This document shows, one piece after another, positions 54,329-63,671 of a stretch of DNA of 64,000 nt. The DNA lies in the NCBI RefSeq assembly GCF_024436395.1, contig NZ_JAFMZO010000001.1:504181-568180 (forward strand), given 5' to 3'. This DNA comes from Paradesertivirga mongoliensis. Lineage in GTDB: Bacteria; Bacteroidota; Bacteroidia; Sphingobacteriales; Sphingobacteriaceae. The position numbers were made by a program, and so were the translations under genes. Numbering within the stretch: the first letter of the stretch is position 1; every line of letters begins with the position of its first letter. The notes under the pieces were generated by a model that was given only the letters and a program-made list of their open reading frames with translations, was not told where the DNA came from and searched no databases.

Positions 54329-55498
54329 TTAGCCCTGGATAATTCTCAGTACCATCCCCGGCTTAACTACCGAGTGTTTTAACTTGTTAATGACTTTGAT
54401 TTCTTCTTCTGTACCGTTGAATTTTTCTGCAATCGAACTGAGAGTATCCCCTTCCTGCACACGATAGCTTACCGAAACATCCCGGGCCACATATTTTGAA
54501 GGTTTGGACGGAGCGTCGCTTTCCGGTGTAACGTAAGATAGATAAAGCTCACCTTGAACAGGTTCAGATTTTAGCAGCTCGGCGCGCAGGGCAGTGTAGA
54601 TATAAGGCTTTATCTCGGGAATGATAAGCTTTTTAGGCTTTTCAGGAGTGCCGTGCAAAATTTGATTTTTGTACGAAGGGTTTAAAAGCGTCAGAACATC
54701 AATATTGGTATTGGTTGCTTTGGCTATGTTCCAGAGAGACACTCTTCTATTCACCTGCATAGTATTGGTAAAAATATTAAATCCGGCATCCGCAGGATAA
54801 ATTCCGTGTCGCTTATGGTTATTCATGATATAAACAGTAGCGATAAAAGCAGGAACATAACTCTGAGTTTCGGCTGGCAAATGCTTTCTGATCGTCCAAT
54901 AGTCGAGGTTACCGCCGCCGGCATTTTCTCTTGCCCAGCGAATATTATTATGACCGCAATTGTACGAAGCAATGGCCAACAGCCAGTCGTTGTACATAGC
55001 ATACGACTTCAATAAATAATCTGCTGCGGCAGAAGATGCTAACAACGGATCTTTTCGTTCATCGAGGGTATCATTGATCGTAAGTCCGTAAATTCTACCA
55101 ACCGGTTCCAGGAATTGCCATAAACCTGTTGCACCAACCCATGAGGTGGCATGCGGATTTAGAGCCGATTCTACCACCGATAAATATTTAAGTTCGTCAG
55201 GAAGTCCTTTCTCCTTAAAAACCCGCTCGTAGATCGGGAAATAATATTTAGAGAGTCCGAGCATTTTAGAAAACCGTTGCTTTTGAGAAGCGTATGAATC
55301 TATAAGTTTCTGAACGGACTCGTTGTAAGTAAGAGGAACTGTCTTTTGTAAATTTTCGAGGGTGAGGCGGTAGGCAGGGTCGGCTTTAGCCGGGCTGTTC
55401 ATGTTAACACTCTTCTCTGATGCTTTGGTATCCAGCGAAAATCCCAATAATCCCACTCCGCTGAACAAAACCAAAGTATAGGCTATTGTTCTTTTCAT
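54329..55498 (-). CDS. Membrane-bound lytic transglycosylase (MltD-like)
   Basis: It cleaves glycan strands of peptidoglycan. After an N-terminal hydrophobic signal (AYTLVLFSGVGLLGFSLDT), the SLT domain starts around residue 100, with the catalytic Glu in SVVESALNPHA, followed by GATGLWQFLEP and YNCGHNNIRWA. A diverged LysM-like segment is next (NRRVSLWNIAKATNTNIDVL). The protein ends in a clear LysM repeat (YRVQEGDTLSSIAEKFNGTE to KPGMVLRI) that binds the wall. ATG 55498 is preferred to TTG 55501. A terminator follows. Confidence 0.93.
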   Translation of the reverse strand: MKRTIAYTLVLFSGVGLLGFSLDTKASEKSVNMNSPAKADPAYRLTLENLQKTVPLTYNESVQKLIDSYASQKQRFSKMLGLSKYYFPIYERVFKEKGLPDELKYLSVVESALNPHATSWVGATGLWQFLEPVGRIYGLTINDTLDERKDPLLASSAAADYLLKSYAMYNDWLLAIASYNCGHNNIRWARENAGGGNLDYWTIRKHLPAETQSYVPAFIATVYIMNNHKRHGIYPADAGFNIFTNTMQVNRRVSLWNIAKATNTNIDVLTLLNPSYKNQILHGTPEKPKKLIIPEIKPYIYTALRAELLKSEPVQGELYLSYVTPESDAPSKPSKYVARDVSVSYRVQEGDTLSSIAEKFNGTEEEIKVINKLKHSVVKPGMVLRIIQG

Positions 55499-55544
55499 CA
55501 ATTTTTACTAGTTGGCATCATGCCGTTAAACTCTATGCCTTTTA

Positions 55545-56984
55545 CTAAACTACTTCTTTTTTTGTTACGTTCAAAACGTATTTAGAAAAGGCCAGCAGTT
55601 CTGCTTCACCAAAACGCTTGCCTATGAACTGAATGCCTAACGGTAAATTTGATTTGCTTATTGCCACAGGCAAAGAAATCGCGGGTATTCCTGCAAGTGA
55701 TGCCTGCACCGTAAATATATCTGCAAGGTACATCACTACCGGGTCGTCGGTTTTCTCACCAATCCCAAATGCGGGTCCCGGGGTGGTAGGCAGCAGGATG
55801 AAGTCGTGGTTTTCAAGAATTTCATCCGTCTTCTCGCGAATTAACCGGCGGACTTTCTGGGCTTTCCCATAAAATGCGTCGTAATGACCGGCGCTTAATA
55901 CAAAGGTTCCCAACAAAATGCGGCGCTTAACTTCATCACCAAAGCCTTCCGAACGCGATTTTTTATAAGTGCTCTCCAGGTCAACGGCATTTTGACTACG
56001 GTAGCCGTAGTGAACTCCGTCATACCTGGCCAGGTTGGATGATGATTCGGCCATCGTTAAAATATAGTACGTAGGCACTACATAATCCAGGTATGGGAAT
56101 GAGATTGGCTCCACTTCATGGCCCTCTTCGATAAGCCTTTTTATGGTATTTTCAGTTATTGCCTTTATTTCGGGATCTAAGCCATCGCTGTTTAGAGTTT
56201 CTGGCAAATAAGCAATGCGTTTTTTTCCTGTAAAGCTTAGTTGTTGAGAATAAGCAGGTACGGGCGCAGTTGAGCAGGTGCTATCGTGGTCGTCATGACC
56301 GGCAATTACCTCCAATAATAAAGCAGCGTCTTCAACCGACTTCGTAATTGGGCCAACCTGATCAAACGACGATGCATAAGCAATAATACCATGCCGCGAT
56401 ACACGGCCATACGTGGGTTTAAGTCCTACCACTCCGCAAAAAGCTGCCGGCTGCCGTACGGATCCACCTGTATCTGTGCCGAGTGATGCCATACATAAAT
56501 CGGCTTGAACCGCTACGGCCGACCCTCCTGATGATCCTCCTGGCACTTTTGTGTTGTCGGCATCATTCTTTACCGGGCCGAAGTATGAATTTTCGTTTGA
56601 CCCACCCATAGCAAACTCATCACAATTCTGCCGGCCGATGATAATTGCGTCCTCCGCAAGAATTCGCTCAACTACCGTAGACGAGAAAATAGAATTATAA
56701 TTTTCGAGAATTTTAGACCCAGCGGATATATTATGATCTTTATAGCAAATAAGGTCTTTAATCCCGAGGATCATTCCAGCTAGCTTTCCTGCGTTTCCGT
56801 TGATGATTTTTTTCTGGATTTCAGCAGCCCGTAGCTTCGCCTCATCGGCGTAAACTTCCACAAAAGCGTTTAAATGCTTTTTCTCCTCTATTCGCTGTAA
56901 GTAGCCCTCAACAAGTTCAACTAACTGTATTTTACCTTCTTTTATCTCTGATTGCACAGATTTTAGAGACGAGTACTGATGCAT
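55545..56984 (-). CDS. gatA: Glutamyl-tRNA(Gln)/aspartyl-tRNA(Asn) amidotransferase subunit A
   Basis: The amidase that supplies ammonia for transamidation of Glu-tRNA(Gln). It has the amidase signature Lys in GIKDLICYKD, the Ser-cisSer core in GGSSGGSAVAVQ and GTDTGGSVRQPAAFCGVVGLK, and a C-terminal amidase end. ATG 56984 (479 residues) is preferred to the TTG at 57035. gatB and gatC are not nearby, as is usual in Bacteroidota. Spontaneous unlinked assembly is expected. The upstream tatA unit is separated by a terminator. Confidence 0.96.
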   Translation of the reverse strand: MHQYSSLKSVQSEIKEGKIQLVELVEGYLQRIEEKKHLNAFVEVYADEAKLRAAEIQKKIINGNAGKLAGMILGIKDLICYKDHNISAGSKILENYNSIFSSTVVERILAEDAIIIGRQNCDEFAMGGSNENSYFGPVKNDADNTKVPGGSSGGSAVAVQADLCMASLGTDTGGSVRQPAAFCGVVGLKPTYGRVSRHGIIAYASSFDQVGPITKSVEDAALLLEVIAGHDDHDSTCSTAPVPAYSQQLSFTGKKRIAYLPETLNSDGLDPEIKAITENTIKRLIEEGHEVEPISFPYLDYVVPTYYILTMAESSSNLARYDGVHYGYRSQNAVDLESTYKKSRSEGFGDEVKRRILLGTFVLSAGHYDAFYGKAQKVRRLIREKTDEILENHDFILLPTTPGPAFGIGEKTDDPVVMYLADIFTVQASLAGIPAISLPVAISKSNLPLGIQFIGKRFGEAELLAFSKYVLNVTKKEVV

Positions 56985-57053
56985 GGCGTGAAAATACGTA
57001 TTTCTATGAAATGAAAGCACATTTGCTTTACTCAATAGAGAATAAAATGGAAA

Positions 57054-57079
57054 AACCCCATTCTTTTCAGAATGAGGTT
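57054..57079 (-). terminator. Intrinsic terminator of the tatA pair
   Basis: AACC-CATTC pairs with GAATG-GGTT with one mismatch (57054-57063 with 57070-57079) and the minus strand continues with TTTTT. It separates tatA from gatA. Confidence 0.78.
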
Positions 57080-57099
57080 AAAATATGCTGAGGCAAGGC

Positions 57100-57294
57100 T
57101 TATATATCCTTACGGTCGGTGTCTTTAGTTGGCATCGGCTCACCGTCTTTTCCTTCTTTAAATTCTTTCACCCCGCGGCCTAATCCACGCATAAGCTCGG
57201 GAATTTTCTTGCCACCGAATAATAATAGAAGTGCAACTACGATTAATATAATTTCCGGTGCACCCAAGCCTACTAAGAGAATACTACTTACCAT
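57100..57294 (-). CDS. tatA: TatA/E family twin-arginine translocase subunit
   Basis: A 64-residue Tat pore subunit. A short transmembrane helix (residues 8-26, [21 protein letters not shown]) is followed by the hinge FGGKKIPELMRGLGRG and an amphipathic helix with a charged acidic tail. It ends four bases from the next gene upstream. Together with the neighbouring paralogue it forms a short operon ending in a terminator. No tatC is in the window. The protein forms the folded-protein export channel with TatC. Confidence 0.92.
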   Translation of the reverse strand: MVSSILLVGLGAPEIILIVVALLLLFGGKKIPELMRGLGRGVKEFKEGKDGEPMPTKDTDRKDI

Positions 57295-57297
57295 GTT

Positions 57298-57576
57298 TTA
57301 TAATTTTGACTGTGTCTGATCTGTTTGTGAATCTGCTGATGGCGTTGTTGCGCTGCTAACATCACTGTTAATATCATCACTTACGGCATTTATGTTGCGG
57401 TGGATTTCCCTTTTTACACCATCAGAAGCATCTTTAAACTCGCGGATACCTCTTCCCAGCCCTCTGGCCAATTCCGGAAGTTTTTTTCCCCCAAATAATA
57501 ATAACACAGCAAGCAGTATGAGCATTATTTCAGGTGTGCCCATATTAAGAAATAAGAAAATCGTGCTCAACATCAT
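57298..57576 (-). CDS. Second TatA/TatB-like subunit
   Basis: A 92-residue paralogue of the next gene: [20 protein letters not shown] for the membrane helix, [19 protein letters not shown] for the amphipathic part, and a longer Ser/Asp/Gln-rich tail ([20 protein letters not shown]). The longer tail may point to a TatB-like role, but the classic TatB features (conserved Glu before the hinge) are not evident. ATG 57576; a -7 element TATATTTG (57593-57600) precedes it. Confidence 0.85.
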   Translation of the reverse strand: MMLSTIFLFLNMGTPEIMLILLAVLLLFGGKKLPELARGLGRGIREFKDASDGVKREIHRNINAVSDDINSDVSSATTPSADSQTDQTQSKL

Positions 57577-57592
57577 CTACCAATTAAGTTTA

Positions 57593-57600
57593 CAAATATA
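57593..57600 (-). promoter_or_regulatory. Candidate -7 element of the tatA operon
   Basis: TATATTTG on the minus strand is an exact TAnnTTTG match, 16 bases before ATG 57576. Confidence 0.45.
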
Positions 57601-57626
57601 CTGATATCTACGAATTTAATCTCTTT

Positions 57627-58874
57627 TTAGTTTGCTAACCACGACTCGGGATTCATCGCAGTCGCACCTTTCCGTATTTCGAAATGCAATTGCGTGGTGC
57701 CGTCAACATTGTCGGTGATTACAGTTCCGATGGTTTGTTTTACTGATACCTTTTCGCCTTGTGATACACTGGCCGAACGCAGGTTAGAGTACACGGTAAA
57801 ATACTCACCATGTTTAATCAAAACAACATAAGCGCCACCCAGATTCAACACTTTAGTTACTTCCCCCGAGAAGACAGCCCGAACACTCGACCCCGGAGGA
57901 GTTTCGATATCCACTCCATTATTTTCTACCGTAACATTGCCATATCGGTTGGTACCAAAGTGGGCTACCGTATTTCCGGTTGAAACCGGCCATGGAAGCC
58001 GTCCCCGGTTACTTAAAAAGTCGGCCGATAACTTTGCGGCTTCCGGAGTAGTAGCCAAAACCTTCGAGCCACTTGCTACAGGCTTTGCTGTTGTTCCCGT
58101 TTTTGCAGCTTCAGCACGGGCTTCCGCCTCTGCCCGTCGTCTCGCTTCAGCAATTTCACGATTAATTGCAGCATTAATCGATCGGTTTAGCTGGGCAACT
58201 TCTTTCTGTTTCCTTGATACTTCTTGCCGAAGCTGGCGTTCTTGCTTGGTCAGTTTACTTAATTCAACCGCCTGATTCTTTTTTTCTTTACCCAGAGTTA
58301 CCTTTTCGTTTTCCTGGCTGTGTAACAGATTGCTTTTTTGTTTCTTATTACGGTCAAGCTCTGTGATCTTCATTCCTAACTCTTGCTGGGTCTCACGGAT
58401 ATATCGTGCCTGCTTCTTTCTGTAATCGCCGAATTGCTGAAGGTATTTTAACCGCTTATACGCCTGGTTGAAATTGTCGGAAGCAAAGATGAACATCAGT
58501 TTCCCATATGAACTCTGATTTCTGAAGGCAAAAAGAACCATACCGGCATACTCCTTTTTCAGCTTATCAAGCTGTGCCTGTAACGACCGCACTGTATTAG
58601 AACTTTCGGTAATTTGATTATTGAGAAGCTTAACCTCCGAATTAATGGTCCGGATCTTTTCTTCTCTCAGGCGTATTTGAGTATTCAGAACATTTATTTG
58701 CCTTAGTGAGAGTCTTTTGTTCTTGGTTACTTTACTCTGCGAGCGCTTAAGTTCTGCTATTTCGCGGGTAAGCGCATCCTTTCTGCGCTTCAATTCAGCA
58801 CTGCTTTGAGCGATAGATGTGCCTGCAATGCAGAGAAGTGCCAGAAAAACAAACAGCTTTTTAAAACTCATCAT
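57627..58874 (-). CDS. EnvC-like murein hydrolase activator (M23 fold)
   Basis: A 415-residue secreted protein. A signal peptide (KLFVFLALLCIAGTSIAQ) is followed by a long coiled coil (residues ~25-270, rich in Lys/Glu/Gln), an Ala-rich linker and a C-terminal LytM/M23 domain. Two metal/catalytic His are replaced: the HxGxD position reads NNGVD, and the Y-x-H position reads YSN; only the last motif LHFEI keeps its His. This fits EnvC, which activates amidases rather than cutting peptidoglycan itself. Upstream lie DUF4292 and TPR genes in the same direction. The nearest -7 match (TAGATTTG, 58876-58883) may be fortuitous. Confidence 0.9.
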   Translation of the reverse strand: MMSFKKLFVFLALLCIAGTSIAQSSAELKRRKDALTREIAELKRSQSKVTKNKRLSLRQINVLNTQIRLREEKIRTINSEVKLLNNQITESSNTVRSLQAQLDKLKKEYAGMVLFAFRNQSSYGKLMFIFASDNFNQAYKRLKYLQQFGDYRKKQARYIRETQQELGMKITELDRNKKQKSNLLHSQENEKVTLGKEKKNQAVELSKLTKQERQLRQEVSRKQKEVAQLNRSINAAINREIAEARRRAEAEARAEAAKTGTTAKPVASGSKVLATTPEAAKLSADFLSNRGRLPWPVSTGNTVAHFGTNRYGNVTVENNGVDIETPPGSSVRAVFSGEVTKVLNLGGAYVVLIKHGEYFTVYSNLRSASVSQGEKVSVKQTIGTVITDNVDGTTQLHFEIRKGATAMNPESWLAN

Positions 58875-58885
58875 GCAAATCTAAA

Positions 58886-59680
58886 TTAATTTTTGATGCT
58901 AAATCTTCTCGGTACAGTGAACGGATATTCCAGAGACTCGTTAATTCCGACAGATGTATACCGTAAATCAATACTGATGTTTTTACCCGAGGCTGTGGAT
59001 TTTATAGAAACAGCGCCCGGTATTTCCTGTGTACCCAGGCTCTTATATTCACTGTAATTAACAATTAACGTTTGTGATGCCGCTTTGTCATTAAGGTTAG
59101 TCTGAATAAGATTATGACTGTCATTAAAAACGAGTGAGTAAACCAATCCCGAAAGATCTCCCTTCAGGTGCGTTTGGCCACCATTAACTTCTATTGTTGA
59201 ATTAACCGACGTAGTACCTGTAACGGCATTGCCGGTAAATAAATTCTGCAGCGTATTGAAGTCTAATTGCTTGTTGGCATACTGATAAACATAACTAAAG
59301 GGCTTTCTGATATAGGAACTCTCCAGTCTGTTCAGAATCTTGATACTATCAGGTGTAATTAAAGCCCTGGCAACTTCCAACCCTGCTATTGCAGTAACAG
59401 AGATCCAGATAGTTTTCCCTTTCTGCATTCTGATGTTCATACTTACATCATTGCTGTTGTTATTAATACTGAGATCCGCTTTAGCTTTGATTGAAAGAGT
59501 TTGATAATTAAGTTGTTTGTCGGTCAAAGACTTTAAAACCTCAGCTTTGTTAATCGTTGGCGTATTTTGCGTTTGCGACGGACCAATTACAACAGGCGGT
59601 ACAGGCTTCTTTACTTTACAACCCAATGCTGTTAAAATTATCAGGAAAATGATCCCTTTATTCAATATATTTCTTTTCAT
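58886..59680 (-). CDS. DUF4292 lipoprotein
   Basis: A 264-residue lipoprotein (ATG 59680; signal ending LILTALGC, lipidated Cys20). The domain resembles LolA/LolB-type lipoprotein carriers, with LNYQTLSIKAKADLSI, MNIRMQKGKTIWISVTAIAG and GLEVARALITPDSIKILN strands. It may bind a hydrophobic ligand in the periplasm. Alternative starts further up (59728) read basic sequence before the signal and are less likely. It overlaps the TPR gene by 23 bases and lies next to the EnvC-like gene, an arrangement I recall in Bacteroidota. Confidence 0.88.
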   Translation of the reverse strand: MKRNILNKGIIFLIILTALGCKVKKPVPPVVIGPSQTQNTPTINKAEVLKSLTDKQLNYQTLSIKAKADLSINNNSNDVSMNIRMQKGKTIWISVTAIAGLEVARALITPDSIKILNRLESSYIRKPFSYVYQYANKQLDFNTLQNLFTGNAVTGTTSVNSTIEVNGGQTHLKGDLSGLVYSLVFNDSHNLIQTNLNDKAASQTLIVNYSEYKSLGTQEIPGAVSIKSTASGKNISIDLRYTSVGINESLEYPFTVPRRFSIKN

Positions 59681-61376
59681 AAATTTTCTTATCGAGTATC
59701 TCAGATTTTTCTCCTTTAGCCTTTGCAAGTTTCCACTGCTCCAGCGCCTGGTCTTTTTCTCCGAGATTGTATAAAATATCGCCGTAGTGCTCTAATTGCG
59801 TTGGATTGTCCTTATTATGCCTAATGGCTTTCTCTATCCAGACCCGCGCATCTTTAAACTTCTTCTGCTTGAATAAAACCCAGGCATAAGTATCTTCAAA
59901 AGAAGCATTATCAGGTTCTAATTCATTCGAACGCTTAGACATGCCGGCTGCGCGATCAAGATTTTCGTTCCTTAACGAAAGATAATATGCATAATTATTC
60001 AATACATACGAGTTGTCTGGATTAATTTGCAACGCCTTTTCATACGATTGATCTGATTCCTTAAACTTTTTCAGATTATTATACGAGTCGCCAAGACCAG
60101 AGTAAATCTGAGAGAGGAAAGTTTTGTCTTCAACTTCAAGGCTCGCAGCATTTTTTAAGTAGCTGATAGCTTTTTCGTGTTTTTTAGTCTGAGCATAGGC
60201 AATAGCGGTATAAAAATACAAATACGCCTGGTTGGGGAAAAAGGACAGGGCCTCTTCACCATCAATTATGGCCGCTGCAAAGTCTCTTTGATTAATCTCG
60301 ATACTTAGCACCTGTTCCCAAATGGGATATTTTTGATTATCCAGTTCCAAAGCTTTTTTATAGGCAACTTTGGCTTTCTCCAATTGCCTGTCCTGATAAA
60401 GAACATCTCCATATACGGAGTATGACTTTGCTTCGGAAGGGTGTGTTTGGGTGAGTATAGCACCCAGTGCAACGGTTTCTGTCCGCACCTTCGGGTCTTT
60501 GAACTCGGGCAGGAACGACAACATGATCTGTACTTTGGCGTCGATACTCAAAACCGGATCTGAAAAAGCTCTCTTCAATTCTGTGAAAGCTTCGGCGCTT
60601 TTGCCCTGACTTTTATATGCATCTGCAAGCGCAAGACTTATGAAAGGATCGTTGGGATTGATCGCTCTTGCCCTATTCAGTGTTTCGATGGTTTTATTGA
60701 CATCGCCGGACTTTAAATAAACTTCGCTCAGGTTCAAATAATTGCGTACATCTGATGGATTTTTCGAGATGAGGCTCTCCAAATCTGAGCTGGCCTTACC
60801 CGAATTCCCCTGTTGTTGATAAACCCTTTGCCGGGCGGTTATGAGGCCTTCGGAGCTTCCAAAACGTTTTTCTATTTCTTCATAAACCTTTTCTGCATCC
60901 TCATTCTTATTTTGGATAAAAAGCGCATTTGCCTTGTCAAAATAATAATCCTCTTCCAGAGGGTTGATTTTGATAAGTTCGTCAAAAACAAGCGTAAGTT
61001 GGTCTAAGTTCCTGGTCTTTTTATAGACATCGGCCAATAGCAGCCAATACCATTTATTTTCGGGGCTGACGGTAACTGCATTGCGAGCATATTTCTCGGC
61101 TTCTTTTTCCTGATTTTGTGAATGGTGCAGACTGGCGAGTTCATAAAGCGCCGCATGATTAGAAGGGTCTATCTCAAGAATCTGACTGAAATTTTTTCCA
61201 GATTCTGCGAAATTTTGTTTCGTTTTTTCTCTAAGCCCTTCGTAAAAGAGATCTTTTACCTTAAGGCTATCCTCGGCATTTATGACCCGGCCCACAACAA
61301 ATACCGGAGCATTTTTCTTTTGAGCGAAGCTGTATGTCGCAATTAAAGCCAAAAGAAAAACTAAAATTTTCGTCAT
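59658..61376 (-). CDS. Tetratricopeptide-repeat secreted protein
   Basis: A 572-residue protein with a signal peptide (KILVFLLALIATYSFAQ) and about 12-14 TPR units covering most of the chain, for example AALYELASLHHSQNQEKEAEKYA, SDLESLISKNPSDVRNYLNLS and SYEKALQINPDNSYVLNNYAYYL. TPR arrays act as scaffolds for protein complexes, probably in the periplasm. It ends inside the DUF4292 signal region. It is upstream of DUF4292 and EnvC-like genes and downstream of dut. No enzyme domain was seen. The order suggests an envelope-biogenesis operon. Confidence 0.88.
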   Translation of the reverse strand: MTKILVFLLALIATYSFAQKKNAPVFVVGRVINAEDSLKVKDLFYEGLREKTKQNFAESGKNFSQILEIDPSNHAALYELASLHHSQNQEKEAEKYARNAVTVSPENKWYWLLLADVYKKTRNLDQLTLVFDELIKINPLEEDYYFDKANALFIQNKNEDAEKVYEEIEKRFGSSEGLITARQRVYQQQGNSGKASSDLESLISKNPSDVRNYLNLSEVYLKSGDVNKTIETLNRARAINPNDPFISLALADAYKSQGKSAEAFTELKRAFSDPVLSIDAKVQIMLSFLPEFKDPKVRTETVALGAILTQTHPSEAKSYSVYGDVLYQDRQLEKAKVAYKKALELDNQKYPIWEQVLSIEINQRDFAAAIIDGEEALSFFPNQAYLYFYTAIAYAQTKKHEKAISYLKNAASLEVEDKTFLSQIYSGLGDSYNNLKKFKESDQSYEKALQINPDNSYVLNNYAYYLSLRNENLDRAAGMSKRSNELEPDNASFEDTYAWVLFKQKKFKDARVWIEKAIRHNKDNPTQLEHYGDILYNLGEKDQALEQWKLAKAKGEKSEILDKKIYEKKYIE

Positions 61377-61386
61377 ATTATATCAA

Positions 61387-61824
61387 TTATACGCCAGTGT
61401 GGCCATACCCCCCGGCTCCCCGGGCGGTTTCGGTTAAAATCTTGGCATCTTCCCACGTTATTTGTTCGTGTTTTGAAACGATCATCTGCGCAATTCTATC
61501 ACCATTTGAAACCAAGAACTCTGCGTCTGACAGGTTTATAAGCAATATTTTCACTTCGCCCCGGTAATCGGCATCGATTGTCCCGGGAGAATTTAATACC
61601 GTTATTCCATGCTTTAACGCTAAACCGCTCCTTGGCCGTATCTGCGCTTCATAACCTTTTTCGAGTTCAATGAATAGGCCGGTTGGAATGAGGATACGTT
61701 GTAAAGGTTTAATACTGACGTTCTCAGGAATAAAGGCACGGAGGTCCATTCCGGCGGATAGTTCTGTTTCGTATACTGGAAGTGGATTATTAGAGCGATT
61801 TATGACTTTTACAGAATTACTCAT
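61387..61824 (-). CDS. dut: dUTP diphosphatase
   Basis: It hydrolyses dUTP to dUMP and PPi, keeping uracil out of DNA and feeding dTMP synthesis. The five family motifs are visible: AGMDLRA, RPRSG (63-67), [10 protein letters not shown] (81-90), RIAQ (110-113) and [10 protein letters not shown] (135-144). 145 residues is typical of the trimeric enzyme. It starts at ATG 61824, inside the 3' end of the flippase gene (8-base overlap), and lies 10 bases from the TPR gene. Confidence 0.97.
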   Translation of the reverse strand: MSNSVKVINRSNNPLPVYETELSAGMDLRAFIPENVSIKPLQRILIPTGLFIELEKGYEAQIRPRSGLALKHGITVLNSPGTIDADYRGEVKILLINLSDAEFLVSNGDRIAQMIVSKHEQITWEDAKILTETARGAGGYGHTGV

Positions 61825-63322
61825 CTCGATTTAGGTTTTTCTTTTCAACCAGCCAGGCAGTTAAAATAAATATAATTAATAAAGTGTTGTTAAATAATGC
61901 AGAAACTACCGGTTTGCCATGTAACAATTGTGTCTCGATATATCTTCCAAGGCCATAGATTAGCAACATAAAAGCCAGATATGAAAGGATCCTCCACACT
62001 CTATACGGCACCTTAAAATATTTTTGCCCGATAAAATAACAAGTTAAAGCCAGGAAGAAATAGCATAATAAGGTTGCCCATGAAGATCCCTCATACCCAA
62101 AGGTTGGTATCCATATTATATTTAAGACAACTGTGATTATAGCGCCGAATACAGTAAAATAGATGCTATACATCGTTTTGTCTGTCAGCTTATACCAGAT
62201 GGAAAGATTGTAATAAACTCCGAGAAAAAGATTAGCAAGCAACAATGTAGGAACAACAAACAGCCCGCTTCTATATTGTTCACCAAGGTAAAGCCCTGCT
62301 ATATTCAGATTTAAAGAGACGGCAAGAAATATAGCCGCACATACTATCACAAAATACTCCATCACCTCAGCATAGATTTTTTTGCTGTCTTGTTCCTTAT
62401 GCAGGGAAAAGAAAAAAGGCTCGGCTGCCATTCGGAAAGCCTGGACGGCCAGCGTCATAAAGATTGAGAGCTTATAAGCCGCATTGTAGATCCCCAACTG
62501 AGCAAGGTTTTGTTCTGCAGACCCAGGAAGAAGATACTTTAGCATTGTTCTCCCGAAAGTTTCGTTCATCATCCCTGCCAATCCCGCGAAGAGCAACGGA
62601 AATCCGTAAGCTAACATAGGCTTAAATGCATTCCAGTTAACCCGAAGCCTGATATCCTTTATCTGTTTATATAAAAGCAAAATGGTAGCACCACTGGCAA
62701 TCAGATTGGCAAGAAATATATAGGCAACTTTATTTGAAGGGCTATATACATAATTGATTACGCTGTCAGGGTTCGCTTCTAACCACCAGGGGCAGAACCA
62801 TAACCAAAATATATTTAGGAATACATTTACCAAGATGTTAAAAATCTTGATGGAGGCAAAGGCAAGGGGACGGTTCTCTTGTCTCAATCGGGCGAACGGG
62901 ATGGCAGTAATTGCATCGAAAGCCAGAATCAAAGCAAACCAGATTACATAATCTTGCCGATAATAAGCGGCTGCGGATGGATCTGTAATCAATAGCTCAT
63001 TTATATAGCCCGAAAAAACAATTAGCGCTCCAGATAAAAGGGCCGAGCTTATAAGTATAGATGTAAATGAAGAGGAATAATAGGTATGAGCCAGGGGCTT
63101 GTCTTTCGAAGAAAATCGGAAGTATGAGGTTTCTAACCCATATAGATAGATGATATTAAGAAAGGTTACATACGCGTATATTTCACCTACTACCCCAAAG
63201 TCGGCAACATCGGTAAGTACCCTGGTATGAAAACCAACTAGCAGATAGTTTAAAAACCGGCCCAGTATGGAACTAAGGCCATAAACAGCTGTTTGGGAAG
63301 CTAACTTTTTTAATACTGACAA
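61817..63322 (-). CDS. Oligosaccharide flippase family membrane protein
   Basis: A 501-residue polytopic protein with about 14 hydrophobic segments, in the polysaccharide-export (MOP/Wzx) superfamily. It opens [32 protein letters not shown] (start TTG at 63322) and ends with a charged tail ([10 protein letters not shown]). It may flip lipid-linked sugar units or a lipid. It is adjacent to dut in an order common in Bacteroidota, so it may be a housekeeping, not island, flippase. Substrate unknown. Confidence 0.88.
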   Translation of the reverse strand: MSVLKKLASQTAVYGLSSILGRFLNYLLVGFHTRVLTDVADFGVVGEIYAYVTFLNIIYLYGLETSYFRFSSKDKPLAHTYYSSSFTSILISSALLSGALIVFSGYINELLITDPSAAAYYRQDYVIWFALILAFDAITAIPFARLRQENRPLAFASIKIFNILVNVFLNIFWLWFCPWWLEANPDSVINYVYSPSNKVAYIFLANLIASGATILLLYKQIKDIRLRVNWNAFKPMLAYGFPLLFAGLAGMMNETFGRTMLKYLLPGSAEQNLAQLGIYNAAYKLSIFMTLAVQAFRMAAEPFFFSLHKEQDSKKIYAEVMEYFVIVCAAIFLAVSLNLNIAGLYLGEQYRSGLFVVPTLLLANLFLGVYYNLSIWYKLTDKTMYSIYFTVFGAIITVVLNIIWIPTFGYEGSSWATLLCYFFLALTCYFIGQKYFKVPYRVWRILSYLAFMLLIYGLGRYIETQLLHGKPVVSALFNNTLLIIFILTAWLVEKKNLNRDE

Positions 63323-63336
63323 ATTGCGTGAGTAGA

Positions 63337-63609
63337 TTATTTCTTTAGTATCTCAAAATTACGATAGTTTTTTACTTCGCCTTCAACTACTTCCACTTTT
63401 TGTACCGAAGCCTGAAGAGGACCCTCGTGGCACCATTCTAAAAAAGATTCCAGGGAAAAATCATCGCCTTCGGCTTCGATGTAAACCGAGCCATCAGGTG
63501 TGTTTTTAACGAAACCTTTAACGCTTAACTGATCTGCCACAGCTTTTGTAGAGATCCTGAAAGAAACTCCCTGTACTTTCCCGCCGACAACGATGTTTAG
63601 ATGTTTCAT
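63337..63609 (-). CDS. acyP: Acylphosphatase
   Basis: It hydrolyses carboxyl-phosphate bonds such as acetyl phosphate and 1,3-bisphosphoglycerate. The 90-residue protein starts at ATG 63609 (MKHLNIVVGGKVQGVSFR), with the catalytic Arg18 and Asn36 in VKNTPDGSVYIEAEG. The longer frame to 63636 is rejected because the -7 element TACTTTTG (63615-63622) lies between. That element is only five bases from the ATG, so the mRNA is predicted to be leaderless. Confidence 0.93.
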   Translation of the reverse strand: MKHLNIVVGGKVQGVSFRISTKAVADQLSVKGFVKNTPDGSVYIEAEGDDFSLESFLEWCHEGPLQASVQKVEVVEGEVKNYRNFEILKK

Positions 63610-63614
63610 TACCG

Positions 63615-63622
63615 CAAAAGTA
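63615..63622 (-). promoter_or_regulatory. Candidate -7 element of the acylphosphatase gene
   Basis: TACTTTTG on the minus strand, an exact TAnnTTTG match five bases before ATG 63609. Confidence 0.5.
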
Positions 63623-63671
63623 ATCTTATAAGTCAAGAGATATCGAAAAAAATCCTTTCGATGACTTAGGA

